From NCBI RefSeq assembly GCF_001676385.1, contig NZ_LYVJ01000001.1, positions 423,762 to 487,761 of the forward strand: a DNA stretch of 64,000 bases, in the 5' to 3' direction. Numbering within the stretch: the first letter of the stretch is position 1; every line of letters begins with the position of its first letter. The translations under genes were made by a program, and so were the position numbers. Below, piece by piece: positions 54,019 through 63,477 of the stretch. Below the pieces are notes generated by a model. It was not told the origin of the DNA, did not search any database, and saw only the letters and a list, made by a program, of their open reading frames with translations. This DNA is from Stenotrophomonas maltophilia (GTDB lineage: Bacteria; Pseudomonadota; Gammaproteobacteria; Xanthomonadales; Xanthomonadaceae).

Positions 54019-55998
54019 ATGGATGTACTGGAGCCGCAACAATCCCCGGTGCGCACCCTTCGGCCTGTGTTCGCCTTCGCGGCGATCGTTGTCGTGGCGT
54101 TCGCGCTGTTCGTCAGCCTGTTCCCGCTCGGTGCGGGCCGCCTTCTGCTCAAGGCCCAGGACTGGGCCGCACTCAACGTCGGCTGGTACTACCTGCTGGC
54201 AATGACCCTGTACCTGGTGTTCGTGGTCGGCGTGGCACTGTCCAAGTACGGTGGCATCAAGCTTGGTGCCGACCATGACGAGCCGGAGTTCAGCTACCTC
54301 TCGTGGGCTGGCATGCTGTTCGCTGCCGGCATCAGCATCACCCTGTTCTTCTTCTGTGTTTCCGAACCGCTGACCCATTACCTGCAGCCGCCGCAGGGCG
54401 ACCCGGCAGCGGGCGAGGCCGGCGCGCGCCAGGCCATGCAGCTGCTGTTCCTGCACTGGGGCCTGCATGGCTGGGGCGTGTTCGCGCTGGCAGCGATGGC
54501 GATGGCCTACTTCGCCTACCGGCACAGCCTGCCACTGGCGCTGCGCTCGGCGCTGTATCCGTTGATCGGCAAGCGCATCAACGGCCCGATCGGCTACACC
54601 GTCGACGCGCTCGGCATCGTCGCCACCGTGTTCGGCATCGGTGCCGACATGGGTTTCGGCGTGCTGCACCTCAATGCAGGCCTGTCGCACCTGTTCGATG
54701 TCCCGCACTCCAACCTGGTGCAGATCATCCTGGTGGCCAGCATGATGGGGGCAGCGGTGGCGGTGGCCGTCTCCGGGGTGGAGAAGGGCGTGCGCTGGAT
54801 GGCCAACATCAACATGCTGCTGGCGATCGCGCTTGTGCTGTTCATGCTGTTCGCCGGGCCCACCCAGTACCTGTTCAGCACGCTGATGCAGAACCTGGGC
54901 GATTACCTGGGCGGGGTCGTCGGCAAGAGTTTCGACGTGTACGCCTATGGTGGCCGGCCGGAATGGCTGGGCGGCTGGACGGTGTTCTACTGGGCCTGGT
55001 GGATCGGCTGGGCGCCGTTCGTCGGCCTGTTCATCGCGCGCATCTCGCGTGGCCGCACCATCCGCGAATTCGTGTTCGGCGTGCTGCTGATCCCGCTGGG
55101 TTTCACCCTGGCGTGGCTTTCGATCTTCGGCAACAGTGCGCTGGACCAGGTGCTGCACCATGGCCAGCAGCAGCTGGCGCAACTGGCGGTGGATGATCCA
55201 CCGACGGTGCTGTACGCACTGCTGGACAGCTACCCCTGGAGCCGCACGGTGATCGCGGTAACCGTGCTGGTCAGTTTCATTTTCTTCGTGACCTCTGCTG
55301 ATTCGGGGGCGGTGGTGTTGTCCACGCTGTCATCGCATGGCGGATCGCCCGAGGACGATGGCCCGCGCTGGCTGCGCGTGTTCTGGGGCACGGTGATCGC
55401 GGTGCTGACCGCAGGCCTGTTGCTGGCCGGCAGCATCGATGCACTCAAATCGGCCGTGGTGCTGGCATCGCTGCCGTTCTCGGCGATCCTGCTACTGATG
55501 ATGTGGGGCCTGACCCGCGCCTTCAGTGACGAATCGCATCGCAAGCGCGCGCTGCAGTACCGGCCATCGCCGTTGATCGGCGACGACCGCCACCACCAGG
55601 GCTGGCGCCAGCGCCTGAGCCAGGCCATGCACTTCCCGGTACGCGACCAGGTCTACCGCTTCATGGACGACACGGTGAAGCCGGCGATGGAGGCGGTGGC
55701 CGAGCAGCTGCGCGGGCAGGGCTGGGATGTGGCCACGCGCTTCGAGGCGGGCGACATGGAGCTGACGGTCAATCACGGCGAGCAGCAGGACTTCCTGTAC
55801 CGGGTGATCCTCAGCGGCTACCTGACCCCGTCGTTCGCCGCGCAGCAGCTGCGCAACCAGCGCTACTACCGTGCCGAGGTGCATCTGTTCGAAGGCAGCC
55901 AGGACTATGACCTGGTGGGTTACAGCCGCAAGCAGATCATCAACGACATCATCAGCCAGTACGAGCGGCACCTGCAGTTCCTGCACCTGAGCCGTTGA
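54019..55998 (+). CDS. betT: BCCT-family choline/betaine transporter
   Basis: 659 residues. About 12 TM helices and a cytoplasmic C-terminal tail of about 140 residues (DQVYRFMDDTVKPAMEAVAEQLRGQGW to the end), the layout of BetT, which senses osmolality through the tail. VFYWAWWIGWAPFVGLFIARISRGRTIREF carries the tryptophans of the BCCT choline box. Carries choline in for betaine synthesis; the betIBA genes are not in the window. The 195-bp gap before it holds no gene. Confidence 0.92.
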   Translation: MDVLEPQQSPVRTLRPVFAFAAIVVVAFALFVSLFPLGAGRLLLKAQDWAALNVGWYYLLAMTLYLVFVVGVALSKYGGIKLGADHDEPEFSYLSWAGMLFAAGISITLFFFCVSEPLTHYLQPPQGDPAAGEAGARQAMQLLFLHWGLHGWGVFALAAMAMAYFAYRHSLPLALRSALYPLIGKRINGPIGYTVDALGIVATVFGIGADMGFGVLHLNAGLSHLFDVPHSNLVQIILVASMMGAAVAVAVSGVEKGVRWMANINMLLAIALVLFMLFAGPTQYLFSTLMQNLGDYLGGVVGKSFDVYAYGGRPEWLGGWTVFYWAWWIGWAPFVGLFIARISRGRTIREFVFGVLLIPLGFTLAWLSIFGNSALDQVLHHGQQQLAQLAVDDPPTVLYALLDSYPWSRTVIAVTVLVSFIFFVTSADSGAVVLSTLSSHGGSPEDDGPRWLRVFWGTVIAVLTAGLLLAGSIDALKSAVVLASLPFSAILLLMMWGLTRAFSDESHRKRALQYRPSPLIGDDRHHQGWRQRLSQAMHFPVRDQVYRFMDDTVKPAMEAVAEQLRGQGWDVATRFEAGDMELTVNHGEQQDFLYRVILSGYLTPSFAAQQLRNQRYYRAEVHLFEGSQDYDLVGYSRKQIINDIISQYERHLQFLHLSR

Positions 55999-56044
55999 TG
56001 CACGAACGCTTCGGTGGGTACGGACGATGGGGCGGCACACCCCT

Positions 56045-56174
56045 GTAGAGCCGGGCCCACGCCCGGCGCCCTGATGCCGGGAGAACAGCCGGGCGTGGCT
56101 GTGCCGGCCGTCCTGGCCGGCACCCTACGGGTGGTCGCATGGGCAGTGGCTCCTGCCGCTGCCTTCGGCTCTAC
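56045..56174. repeat. Composite SMAG-type repeat
   Basis: GTAGAGCCGGGCCCACGCCCGGC (from 56045) and CAGCCGGGCGTGGCT form one hairpin unit; TGCCTTCGGCTCTAC closes the region. Between them is a GTGCCGGCCGTCCTGGCCGGCAC hairpin. It seems to be a SMAG element broken by a second palindrome. Confidence 0.65.
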
Positions 56175-56193
56175 AGAAGGCTACAGCGGCCCA

Positions 56194-57171
56194 TCACGGA
56201 CGCAGCAGCACCTTGCCGTTGCGGCCGGAGCCCGCACCGGCCTTCACCGCCTGCGCGACGTCGTCCAGTGCGAAGATCTGCTCGACCGGCAGGGTCAGCT
56301 CACCGGCAGCGGCACGTTTCAACAGTTCGCCGACCAGCCGACGCTTGTCCTCCACCGCCATGGCCTGGCTGACCTTGCTGCCCCAGAAGCCCTTCACCGT
56401 GGCTTCCTTGTAGATCAGGCCGCCGGCGGGAATGCGCAGAGGTTCGCCGCTCATCACGCCGAACGAGACCAGGGTGCCGTGGTGGCCGAGCAGGTCGACC
56501 AGGTCGGCGCTGGCCTCGCCGCCGATGGAATCCACTGCCGCCGCGGCCTGCGCTTCACCGGTGGCTGCACGCACGCGGTCCTTCCAGCCCTCCACCGAGG
56601 TGTCGAACACGTGATCGATGCCCAGGGACTGCAACTGCGCCACCGCCGCGGCGTTGCGCACCAGGTTGGCCACGCGCACGCCACGCGCCTTCGCCAGCAT
56701 CGCCAGCGATTTGCCGACCGCGCCATTGGCCGTGTTCTGCACGATCCACTGGCCTGGCTTGACCTGGAGGAACTCCAGCAGCATCAGCGCGCTCAGTGGC
56801 ATCGCGATCAGCTGCGCGGCGGTTTCGTCCGGGATCGCGTCCGGCATCGGGATCACCATGCGGGCCGGTGCGATGAACGCTTCGGCCCAGGTGCCGTGCA
56901 CCGAGGCAGCGGCAACCCGCTGGCCGATCCGCAGGCCGTCGACGCCGTCGCCGAGTGCATCGACCACGCCCAATGCTTCGCTGCCGCCAATCGCCGGCAG
57001 GGGCGGCTTGTAGCCATACAGGCCGCGTACGGTCAGCAGGTCGTGGTTGTGGATCGAGGCCAGCACGGTGCGGATGCGGACCTCACCGGGGCCGGGCTCG
57101 GGCAGGGCAGCGTCGGCAATGGCAAGGACGTCGGCCGGATCGCCGAAGGAAGGGTACTGGGCAGCGCGCAT
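56194..57171 (-). CDS. Zinc-independent NADPH:quinone reductase-like enzyme
   Basis: 325 residues from the ATG at 57171 (a longer frame to 57255 is unsupported). Medium-chain dehydrogenase fold: GSEALGVVDALGDGVDGLRIGQRVAA and the NADPH-binding QNTANGAVGKSLAMLAKARG. The zinc cysteines of alcohol dehydrogenases are missing, so it is of the quinone reductase/enoyl reductase (MECR) type. DHVFDTSVEGW and VSFGVMSGEPLRI fit the family. Substrate unknown. Confidence 0.88.
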   Translation of the reverse strand: MRAAQYPSFGDPADVLAIADAALPEPGPGEVRIRTVLASIHNHDLLTVRGLYGYKPPLPAIGGSEALGVVDALGDGVDGLRIGQRVAAASVHGTWAEAFIAPARMVIPMPDAIPDETAAQLIAMPLSALMLLEFLQVKPGQWIVQNTANGAVGKSLAMLAKARGVRVANLVRNAAAVAQLQSLGIDHVFDTSVEGWKDRVRAATGEAQAAAAVDSIGGEASADLVDLLGHHGTLVSFGVMSGEPLRIPAGGLIYKEATVKGFWGSKVSQAMAVEDKRRLVGELLKRAAAGELTLPVEQIFALDDVAQAVKAGAGSGRNGKVLLRP

Positions 57172-57287
57172 GAGTGATGTTCCGAAGAATTTGATGTTGT
57201 ACCGAGCTGGGGGCGTGCACGGTGTCGACAAGGCGCCGCAGGTGCAACACGGCATCCTGCGACGGATCGTCGCGGTATGTCGTGATT

Positions 57288-57333
57288 ACCGCATCTTGTG
57301 TTGACGATGCTGGATATCCCCACTATGTTGTGG
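57288..57333 (+). promoter_or_regulatory. Candidate tandem NrdR boxes
   Basis: GCATCTTGTGTT (about 57291-57302) and CACTATGTTGTGG (57321-57333) have their TTGTG cores 32 bp apart, three helical turns, as NrdR pairs have. They lie about 270 bp upstream of nrdA. The rest of the 430-bp gap 57172-57601 contains no supported gene and should hold the nrdA promoter and leader. Confidence 0.6.
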
Positions 57334-57601
57334 CCGTCACTCCCGGTCAGCCGCCGCCGCCGGACATGCAGCAAACGTCCCGCGGCCCGCCCCTGAAGGC
57401 TTGCCGTGTCGACGCGGCCGCCATCGTGCGGACCCAGATCGCCCCCACGGCCCGGATACCGGCCGCAGGCGCAGGCCATCGCCGACGACCTGGTGTTCCC
57501 GCGCTTTGGCATCCCACCCGACCGCCCCGTGCGCCGGTATCGCGTGCAGGGCCGCCACGGCATCGACGCCGCTGTGCGTGCGAGCCTGGAGATGCAGGAC
57601 C

Positions 57602-59965
57602 ATGACCGACAATACCCATCGCGCGGCCGATCCGGCCGGCGCCGGCGGCGCTTTGCGCGCTGGCGGCGAGCGCGTGCCAACGTGGATCACCAAGGAGGCG
57701 GGCAACCGTCGCCTGCCGTTCGATGCAGAGCGCCTGCAGCGCAGCATCGACGCCGTGCATGCCGAGTTCCCGCAGTTGGACGTGAGCGACTACCGCCGCG
57801 TGATACAGGCGATGGTCGAGCGCAAGCCCAGCCTCAGCGCCGACGACCTGGTCGATCTGCTGATCCGCGAAGCGGAGTCGCGGGTGGATCTGGTCGCGCC
57901 GGAGTGGGAACAGTTCGCCGCGCGCATCTACCTGCGCCGCCTGTACAAGCGTGCCAGCCGCAACCGCTTCTACGATGCCGGCCTGAAGTACGGTTCCTAC
58001 GTGGGCCTGCAGGAAAGCCTGGCCGACCGCGGCATCTACAGCAACGACATCCTGCGCTGCTATTCGAAGGAAGAACTGCAGCAGGCCGGCGAGATGATCG
58101 ATCCCGAGCGTGATCGATTGTTCGCCTACAACGGCCTGTACCTGCTGGCCACGCGCTACCTGGCCAGCGACCGCAGCCGCGAGGTCTATGAACTGCCGCA
58201 GGAGCGCTGGCTGACCATCGCGCTGTACCTCATGCAGGAAGAATCCCCCCGCGAGCGGCGCATGCAGCTGGTCGGCGAGGCGTACTGGGCACTGTCCAAC
58301 CTGTACATGACCGTGGCTACGCCGACCCTGGCCAATGCCGGCAAGGTCGGCGGCCAACTGTCAAGCTGCTTCATCGATACGGTGGACGACAGCCTGCGGG
58401 GCATCTATGACTCCAATACCGACATCGCCCGTGTGTCCAAGCATGGTGGTGGCGTCGGCGCCTACCTGGGCTATGTGCGCAGCAGCGGTGCGCCGATCCG
58501 CGGTGTACCCAATTCCTCCGGCGGCGTGGTGCCGTGGATCAAGCAGCTCAACAACACGGCGGTATCGGTTGACCAGCTTGGCCAGCGCAAGGGCGCGGTG
58601 GCGGTGTACCTCGACATCTGGCACCGCGACATCGAAGCGTTCCTCGATCTGCGGCTCAACAATGGCGATCAGCGCCTGCGCGCGCACGATGTGTTCACCT
58701 CGGTGTGCGTGCCCGACCTGTTCATGGAAGCGGTGGAGCGCCGCGCCGACTGGTACCTGTTCGACCCGCACGAGGTGAAGCAGGCCAAGGGCTGGTACCT
58801 GCAGGACTTCTACGATGAGCAGCGTGGCTCGGGCAGCTTCCGCGACCGCTACGCCGAGCTGGTGGCCGATGAGCGCATCAGCCGCCGTACGGTGAAGGCC
58901 ATCGATCTGTTCAAGCGGATCATGCTCAGCCAGCTGGAGACCGGCAACCCGTTCCTGTTCTACCGCGACGAGGTCAACCGGAAGAACCCGAACAAGCACG
59001 CGGGCATGGTCTATTCCAGCAACCTGTGCACCGAGATCCTGCAGAACATGAGTCCAACGCGGATGATCCAGGAGATCGTCAGCGGCGACCAGATCGTCAC
59101 CACGCGCCGCGCGGGCGACTTCGTGGTCTGCAACCTGTCCTCGATCAACCTCGGCCGCGCGATCAGTGCGCCGGATGACCTGCTGGCCACCGACGTGCTG
59201 GAGCGGCTGATCCCGATCCAGGTACGCATGCTCGACAATGTGATCGACCTCAACGCGCTGCCGGTGCCACAGGCGACGATCACCAACCGCAAGTACCGCG
59301 CCATCGGCCTGGGCACGTTCGGCTGGCACCACCTGCTGGCGCAGCAGGCGATCCAGTGGGAATCGCCGGATGCCGAGCAACTGGCCGACCGACTGTATGA
59401 GCGCATCAATTTCCTGACCATCCAGGCCAGCGCGCAACTGGCGAAGGAGAAGGGCAGCTACCCGATGTTCGCCGGCAGCGACTGGCACAGTGGGCGTTAC
59501 TTCCGTGACCGCCACTACGGCGGCGCCGCGTGGGACAACCTGGCGCGCGAGGTCGCCACGCACGGCCTGCGCAACGGCTGGCTGCTGGCCGTGGCGCCGA
59601 ACATGAGCACCGCGCAGATTGCCGGGTCCAGCGCCTCCATCGACCCGATCTACAGCGCGTTCTATTACGAGGAGAAGAAGGACTTCCGGCGGCCGGTGGC
59701 TGCGCCGGGCCTGTCGCTGGAAACCTGGCCGTACTACGAAAAGGGCGCCTACAAGGTCGACCAGTTCGCCAGCGTGCGCCAGAACGCGCGCCGCCAGCGG
59801 CATGTCGACCAGTCGATCAGCTTCAACCTGTACGTGCCCAGCACGATCCGCGCCAGCACGCTGCTGGAGCTGCATCTGGCGGCCTGGCGCGAAGGGCTGA
59901 AGACCACCTACTACGTGCGCTCCAACGACATCGACATCAGCGAATGCGAGTGGTGCTCCAGCTGA
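57602..59965 (+). CDS. nrdA: Class I ribonucleotide reductase large subunit
   Basis: 787 residues from the ATG at 57602 (GGAG upstream); an open frame to 57401 is Arg-rich and not credible. An N-terminal ATP-cone covers about 25-118. Active-site residues: Cys256 (QLSSCFIDT) and Cys510 (FVVCNLSS) form the redox pair, Asn474-Cys476-Glu478 in SSNLCTEI make the radical site, a YY pair lies in SAFYYEEK, and Cys782/Cys785 form the C-terminal CEWC. Reduces ribonucleoside diphosphates. A SMAG repeat and 110 bp separate it from nrdB. Confidence 0.95.
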   Translation: MTDNTHRAADPAGAGGALRAGGERVPTWITKEAGNRRLPFDAERLQRSIDAVHAEFPQLDVSDYRRVIQAMVERKPSLSADDLVDLLIREAESRVDLVAPEWEQFAARIYLRRLYKRASRNRFYDAGLKYGSYVGLQESLADRGIYSNDILRCYSKEELQQAGEMIDPERDRLFAYNGLYLLATRYLASDRSREVYELPQERWLTIALYLMQEESPRERRMQLVGEAYWALSNLYMTVATPTLANAGKVGGQLSSCFIDTVDDSLRGIYDSNTDIARVSKHGGGVGAYLGYVRSSGAPIRGVPNSSGGVVPWIKQLNNTAVSVDQLGQRKGAVAVYLDIWHRDIEAFLDLRLNNGDQRLRAHDVFTSVCVPDLFMEAVERRADWYLFDPHEVKQAKGWYLQDFYDEQRGSGSFRDRYAELVADERISRRTVKAIDLFKRIMLSQLETGNPFLFYRDEVNRKNPNKHAGMVYSSNLCTEILQNMSPTRMIQEIVSGDQIVTTRRAGDFVVCNLSSINLGRAISAPDDLLATDVLERLIPIQVRMLDNVIDLNALPVPQATITNRKYRAIGLGTFGWHHLLAQQAIQWESPDAEQLADRLYERINFLTIQASAQLAKEKGSYPMFAGSDWHSGRYFRDRHYGGAAWDNLAREVATHGLRNGWLLAVAPNMSTAQIAGSSASIDPIYSAFYYEEKKDFRRPVAAPGLSLETWPYYEKGAYKVDQFASVRQNARRQRHVDQSISFNLYVPSTIRASTLLELHLAAWREGLKTTYYVRSNDIDISECEWCSS

Positions 59966-59979
59966 CCGCTGCGGCTCCC

Positions 59980-60041
59980 GTAGAGCCGAGCCCATGCTCG
60001 GCTCGTACACCAAGAGCAGCCGAGCGTGGGCTCGGCTCTAC
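59980..60041. repeat. SMAG-type palindromic repeat inside the nrd operon
   Basis: GTAGAGCCGAGCCCATGCTCGG and CCGAGCGTGGGCTCGGCTCTAC, a near-perfect SMAG unit between nrdA and nrdB. It starts 15 bp past the nrdA stop. Confidence 0.9.
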
Positions 60042-60075
60042 AAACGCAACGCACGCACGACGAAGGCAGAACACC

Positions 60076-61116
60076 ATGGCAACTCCCCTGGACCGCATCA
60101 AGATCCTCGAACCACGCCACCCGAACCGCAGCACCGGCATCATCAACGGGCGCACCAGCGGCATCCTCAATTGGAACGACATCCCGTACCCGTCGTTCTA
60201 CCGGGCCTACAAGGAACTGTCGACCAACTTCTGGATTCCCGATGAAGTGGACATGAAGGCAGACGCCCGCCAGTACGGGGAATTGTCCGGGCGCGAGAAG
60301 AACGCCTACGATTCGATCATCGGCCTGCTGGCCACGCTCGACTCGCCGCAGACCCGCTTCATCTACAACGTGGCCGAGTACATTACCGACCCGGCTGCGC
60401 ATGCCAATGCGGCGATCATCGGCCAGCAGGAAGTGATCCACAACGAGAGCTACAGCTACGTGCTGGCCTCGATCACCGACCTGCCGAACCAGAACCGCGT
60501 GTTCGAACTGGCCCGCACCCATCCGACCATCATCAGGCGCAACGCGCCGATCATGGGTGCGTATGACGATTTCATGCGCGAGAAGACTGCGGAGACCCTG
60601 CTGAAGTCGCTGGTCCAGTCTTCGATCCTGGAAGGCATCAACTTCTATTCCGGCTTCGCCTATTTCTACAACCTGGTGCGGCAGAACCGCATGACCGGCA
60701 CCGGCAAGATCATCAGCTTCATCAACCGCGACGAGCTGGCCCACACCAAGTTCATCAGCGAGGTGATCCGCGCCATCGTCGGCGAAAACCCGGAGCTGCA
60801 GACCAACGAGCTGACCGCCTATGTGCACGGCGCCTTCGAGCATGCCATCGAGCTGGAGACGCAGTGGTCGTCGGAAGTCCTGGATGGCATCGATGGCATC
60901 GACGTGGACGAGATGGTGCGCTACGTGAAGTACCGCGCCAACAAGATGGCCGGCATGCTCGGTATCGAGCGGCTGTACAGCGACACCACCGACAACGTGA
61001 TGCCGTGGATCAAGGCTTACGCCGACAACTTCACCGAAACCAAGACCGACTTCTTCGAGATGCGCAATGCAAGTTACAAGAAGACCAACGTCGACAACGG
61101 CTTCGACGACCTCTGA
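60076..61116 (+). CDS. nrdB: Class I ribonucleotide reductase small subunit
   Basis: 346 residues. Metal ligands by match to E. coli R2: Asp89, Glu119, His122, Glu186, Glu220, His223; the radical Tyr126 is in EVIHNESYSY. So it is a Tyr-radical subunit (Ia- or Ib-like, the metal not readable). A C-terminal FDDL tail should bind NrdA. Its end overlaps the flavodoxin gene by 50 bases. Confidence 0.95.
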   Translation: MATPLDRIKILEPRHPNRSTGIINGRTSGILNWNDIPYPSFYRAYKELSTNFWIPDEVDMKADARQYGELSGREKNAYDSIIGLLATLDSPQTRFIYNVAEYITDPAAHANAAIIGQQEVIHNESYSYVLASITDLPNQNRVFELARTHPTIIRRNAPIMGAYDDFMREKTAETLLKSLVQSSILEGINFYSGFAYFYNLVRQNRMTGTGKIISFINRDELAHTKFISEVIRAIVGENPELQTNELTAYVHGAFEHAIELETQWSSEVLDGIDGIDVDEMVRYVKYRANKMAGMLGIERLYSDTTDNVMPWIKAYADNFTETKTDFFEMRNASYKKTNVDNGFDDL

Positions 61117-61609
61117 GCCGGGCGCCGCGCTCAGTATCCTGGTGGTGGTGGCCTCGCTGAGCGGCAACACGCGCGAGCTGGCCCGCCAGATTGCCGAGCG
61201 CTGCCGCGCCGCCGGGCATGCCGTGCACTGGCACGAGGCCGACGAGCTGCGGCAGGCGTCGCCGCTGGCTGCCGACGAGGCCGATCTGGTGCTGCTGGGC
61301 TGCTGGACGGACAACGCCGGGCGCACGCCGGCGGAGATGAAGGCGTGGGTGGCCGGCATCGCCGAGCGTGGCGAACGGCCACGGCAGCTGGCAGTGTTCG
61401 GGACCGGCGAGACGCAATGGGGGCAGGAGTATTACTGCGGCGCCGTGCACCGGTTGATCCGCTATTTCCGCAGTGACTACCCGCCGCTGGAGATCGAGCA
61501 GATGCCGCATGGCGAACGTCATGCCGAGGCGATCAGCGCTTGGACCGATGCGGTCCTGGCCCACTACTGGAGCAGTACCGATGCAGATCATCGACACCAC
61601 CTCGCCTGA
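61067..61609 (+). CDS. NrdI-like flavodoxin of the nrd operon
   Basis: 180 residues from the ATG at 61067, the only ATG before the core, overlapping nrdB. Flavodoxin fold: ILVVVASLSGNTRELARQIA (FMN phosphate loop) and DLVLLGCWTDNAGRTP, VFGTGETQWGQEYYCGAV. The last motif and the operon place recall NrdI, the flavoprotein that activates Mn2 class Ib reductases. Here it follows an ATP-cone NrdA, which is unusual. Overlaps the thioredoxin gene by 29 bases. Confidence 0.8.
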   Translation: MQVTRRPTSTTASTTSEPGAALSILVVVASLSGNTRELARQIAERCRAAGHAVHWHEADELRQASPLAADEADLVLLGCWTDNAGRTPAEMKAWVAGIAERGERPRQLAVFGTGETQWGQEYYCGAVHRLIRYFRSDYPPLEIEQMPHGERHAEAISAWTDAVLAHYWSSTDADHRHHLA

Positions 61610-61907
61610 GCAGTTCCAGCGGCTGCTGGCCGAGCACCCGCGGGTGCTGGTGGATTTTCACAAGGACCGGTGCCCCGGTTGCCGGATGCTGGAGATGTCG
61701 TTGCATCGCGTTGCCATGGGCAGCGCAGGGCAGGGCACGACGCTGCTGCGGGTCCAGCTGGAAGTGCTGGGCGAGGCGTTCTTCAGGGAAATGGGACTGC
61801 GCCAGACACCGACGCTCGCGCTGTTCCGCAACGGCGACGAACGCACGCGCCTGGCTGGGTTCCAGTCGCCGCAGCAGATCGAGGCGGCGATCGCATTGCA
61901 TTTGTAG
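61581..61907 (+). CDS. Thioredoxin-family reductant of the nrd operon
   Basis: 108 residues from the ATG at 61581. VLVDFHKDRCPGCRMLEMSL has a CPGC active site (unlike the CGPC of thioredoxin, closer to glutaredoxin-like NrdH/phage thioredoxins), and RQTPTLALFRNGDERTRLAGFQSP carries the cis-proline. It probably donates electrons to NrdA. Its TAG stop is the first TAG of a SMAG repeat. Confidence 0.85.
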   Translation: MQIIDTTSPEQFQRLLAEHPRVLVDFHKDRCPGCRMLEMSLHRVAMGSAGQGTTLLRVQLEVLGEAFFREMGLRQTPTLALFRNGDERTRLAGFQSPQQIEAAIALHL

Positions 61908-61971
61908 AGCCGAGCCATGCTCGGCTGTCGTTCGCGCGGTGCGCGATGAGTCGAGCATGGCTCGACTCAAC
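61904..61971. repeat. SMAG-type palindromic repeat supplying a stop codon
   Basis: GTAGAGCCGAGCCATGCTCGGCT on the left and AGTCGAGCATGGCTCGACTCAAC on the right. The first GTAG contains the thioredoxin stop (TAG 61905-61907). Confidence 0.85.
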
Positions 61972-61976
61972 AAGAG

Positions 61977-62000
61977 CATCCACGCATGGCGTGGATCTAC
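61977..62000. repeat. Second-type palindrome ATCCACGC...GCGTGGAT
   Basis: CATCCACGCATGGCGTGGATCTAC: arms ATCCACGC (61978-61985) and GCGTGGAT (61989-61996), and CTAC at the end, the reverse of GTAG. It looks like a SMAG subfamily unit next to the 61904 copy and is related to the 52612 palindrome. Confidence 0.75.
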
Positions 62001-62029
62001 CGGGGCAGGACCGCCCCCGGCAATTGGCG

Positions 62030-63361
62030 TCAGGCGCCGCTGAAGGTATCCACCAGCAGCTTCACGTTCAATGCCACGATCATCAATGCGATCAACCACG
62101 CGATGGCACCCAGCCAGCGCGGTGCGACCAGTGCGCCCATCGTCACCTTGTCGGTCACGATCCGCACCAATGGGATGATCGCGAACGGCAGCTGCATCGA
62201 CAGCACCACCTGGCTCAGCACCAGCAGTTTCACCGCGCCCTGATCACCGAATATCACGATCACCACGACCACCGGGATGATGGCCAGTGCCCGCGTCAGC
62301 AACCGCCGCAGCCACGGCGGCAGTCGCAGGCGGAGGAAGCCTTCCATCACGATCTGTCCGGCCAGTGTCGCCGTCACGGTCGAGTTCAGGCCGGACGCCA
62401 GCAGCGCCACGGCGAACAGGGTCGCCGCAGCACCCACGCCCAGCATCGGCGCGAGCAGCTGGTGCGCCTGCTCGATGTCTTCGACATCGAAACGGCCATT
62501 GGCATGGAACACGGCCGCCGCCAGGATCAGGATGCTTGCGTTGATGAACAATGCAAGGGTCAGCGCGAGGGTGCTGTCGGTGACCGCCCAGCGCAGCGCA
62601 GCGCGCCGGCCGTCGTCCGTGCGTGGGTAGGCGCGGGTCTGCACGATGGACGAATGCAGGTACAGGTTATGCGGCATGACCGTGGCGCCGAGGATGCCGA
62701 TGGCGAGATACAGGGCATGCGGATCGGTCACCACCTGCGCCCGCGGAATGAACCCACCCAGCACCGCCATCAACGGCGGTGCGGCCATCGCGATCTGCAC
62801 CAGGAAGCAGGCGAAGATCACCAGCAGCAGCGCGATCACGAACGCTTCCAGTGCACGGAAGCCACGGTTCATCAACAGCAGCACCAGCAGCGTATCCAGC
62901 GCGGTGATCACGGCGCCCCACAGCAGCGGCAGGTCGAACAGCAGCTTCAGTGCGATGGCGGTGCCGATGACTTCGGCCAGGTCGCAGGCGATGATCGCCG
63001 CCTCGCACAGCGCCCACAACCCCAGGTTCACCGGTTTCGGGTAGCGTGCGCGGCAGGCCTGGGCCAGGTCCATTCCGGTGGCAATGCCGAGCCGCGCCGA
63101 CAGCGCCTGCAGGATGACGGCCATCAGGTTCGAGATGAGGATGACCGACAGCAGCAGGTAACCGAAGCGCGAGCCGCCGGCGAGATCGGTGGCCCAGTTG
63201 CCGGGGTCCATGTAACCGACCGAGATCAGGTAGCCGGGGCCGAGGAAGGCCAGCAGGCGGAACCACCAGTGGCCCTTGTCGGGCACTGCCACCGAAGCGT
63301 TGAGCACGCCCAGGCTGGCCGGAGTGGAAGCCGAAGGGTCGTGGGGCGCCAGGCTGTTCAT
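62030..63361 (-). CDS. mntH: Manganese/divalent metal transporter MntH (Nramp)
   Basis: 443 residues from the ATG at 63361. Eleven TM helices. [16 protein letters not shown] holds the Nramp metal site (Asp-Pro-Gly-Asn), and [18 protein letters not shown] the second. Proton-coupled Mn2+/Fe2+ import at the inner membrane. Divergent from mntR with a shared operator between them. Confidence 0.95.
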   Translation of the reverse strand: MNSLAPHDPSASTPASLGVLNASVAVPDKGHWWFRLLAFLGPGYLISVGYMDPGNWATDLAGGSRFGYLLLSVILISNLMAVILQALSARLGIATGMDLAQACRARYPKPVNLGLWALCEAAIIACDLAEVIGTAIALKLLFDLPLLWGAVITALDTLLVLLLMNRGFRALEAFVIALLLVIFACFLVQIAMAAPPLMAVLGGFIPRAQVVTDPHALYLAIGILGATVMPHNLYLHSSIVQTRAYPRTDDGRRAALRWAVTDSTLALTLALFINASILILAAAVFHANGRFDVEDIEQAHQLLAPMLGVGAAATLFAVALLASGLNSTVTATLAGQIVMEGFLRLRLPPWLRRLLTRALAIIPVVVVIVIFGDQGAVKLLVLSQVVLSMQLPFAIIPLVRIVTDKVTMGALVAPRWLGAIAWLIALMIVALNVKLLVDTFSGA

Positions 63362-63370
63362 GGACTCCAA

Positions 63371-63386
63371 TATAGCCACTGCTATA
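63371..63386. promoter_or_regulatory. MntR-type operator
   Basis: TATAGCCACTGCTATA is a perfect 6+6 inverted repeat with a 4-bp spacer, like the MntR box ATAGCNNNNGCTAT. It lies just upstream of the mntH start, where it can block the promoter. Confidence 0.8.
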
Positions 63387-63477
63387 GTCATTAGCAATGT
63401 GAAACAATCGTCTTTGTCGTGTGACTGGTCCAGAATTCAGGTTCAACACCGATCACATCGGAAGGGCAGGCGCAGGC

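Noticed and set aside
57401..57601. 67-residue N-terminal extension of NrdA
   Set aside because: The sequence is Arg/Pro/Cys-rich and unlike the ATP-cone family start; the ATG at 57602 has a ribosome site and gives the normal length.
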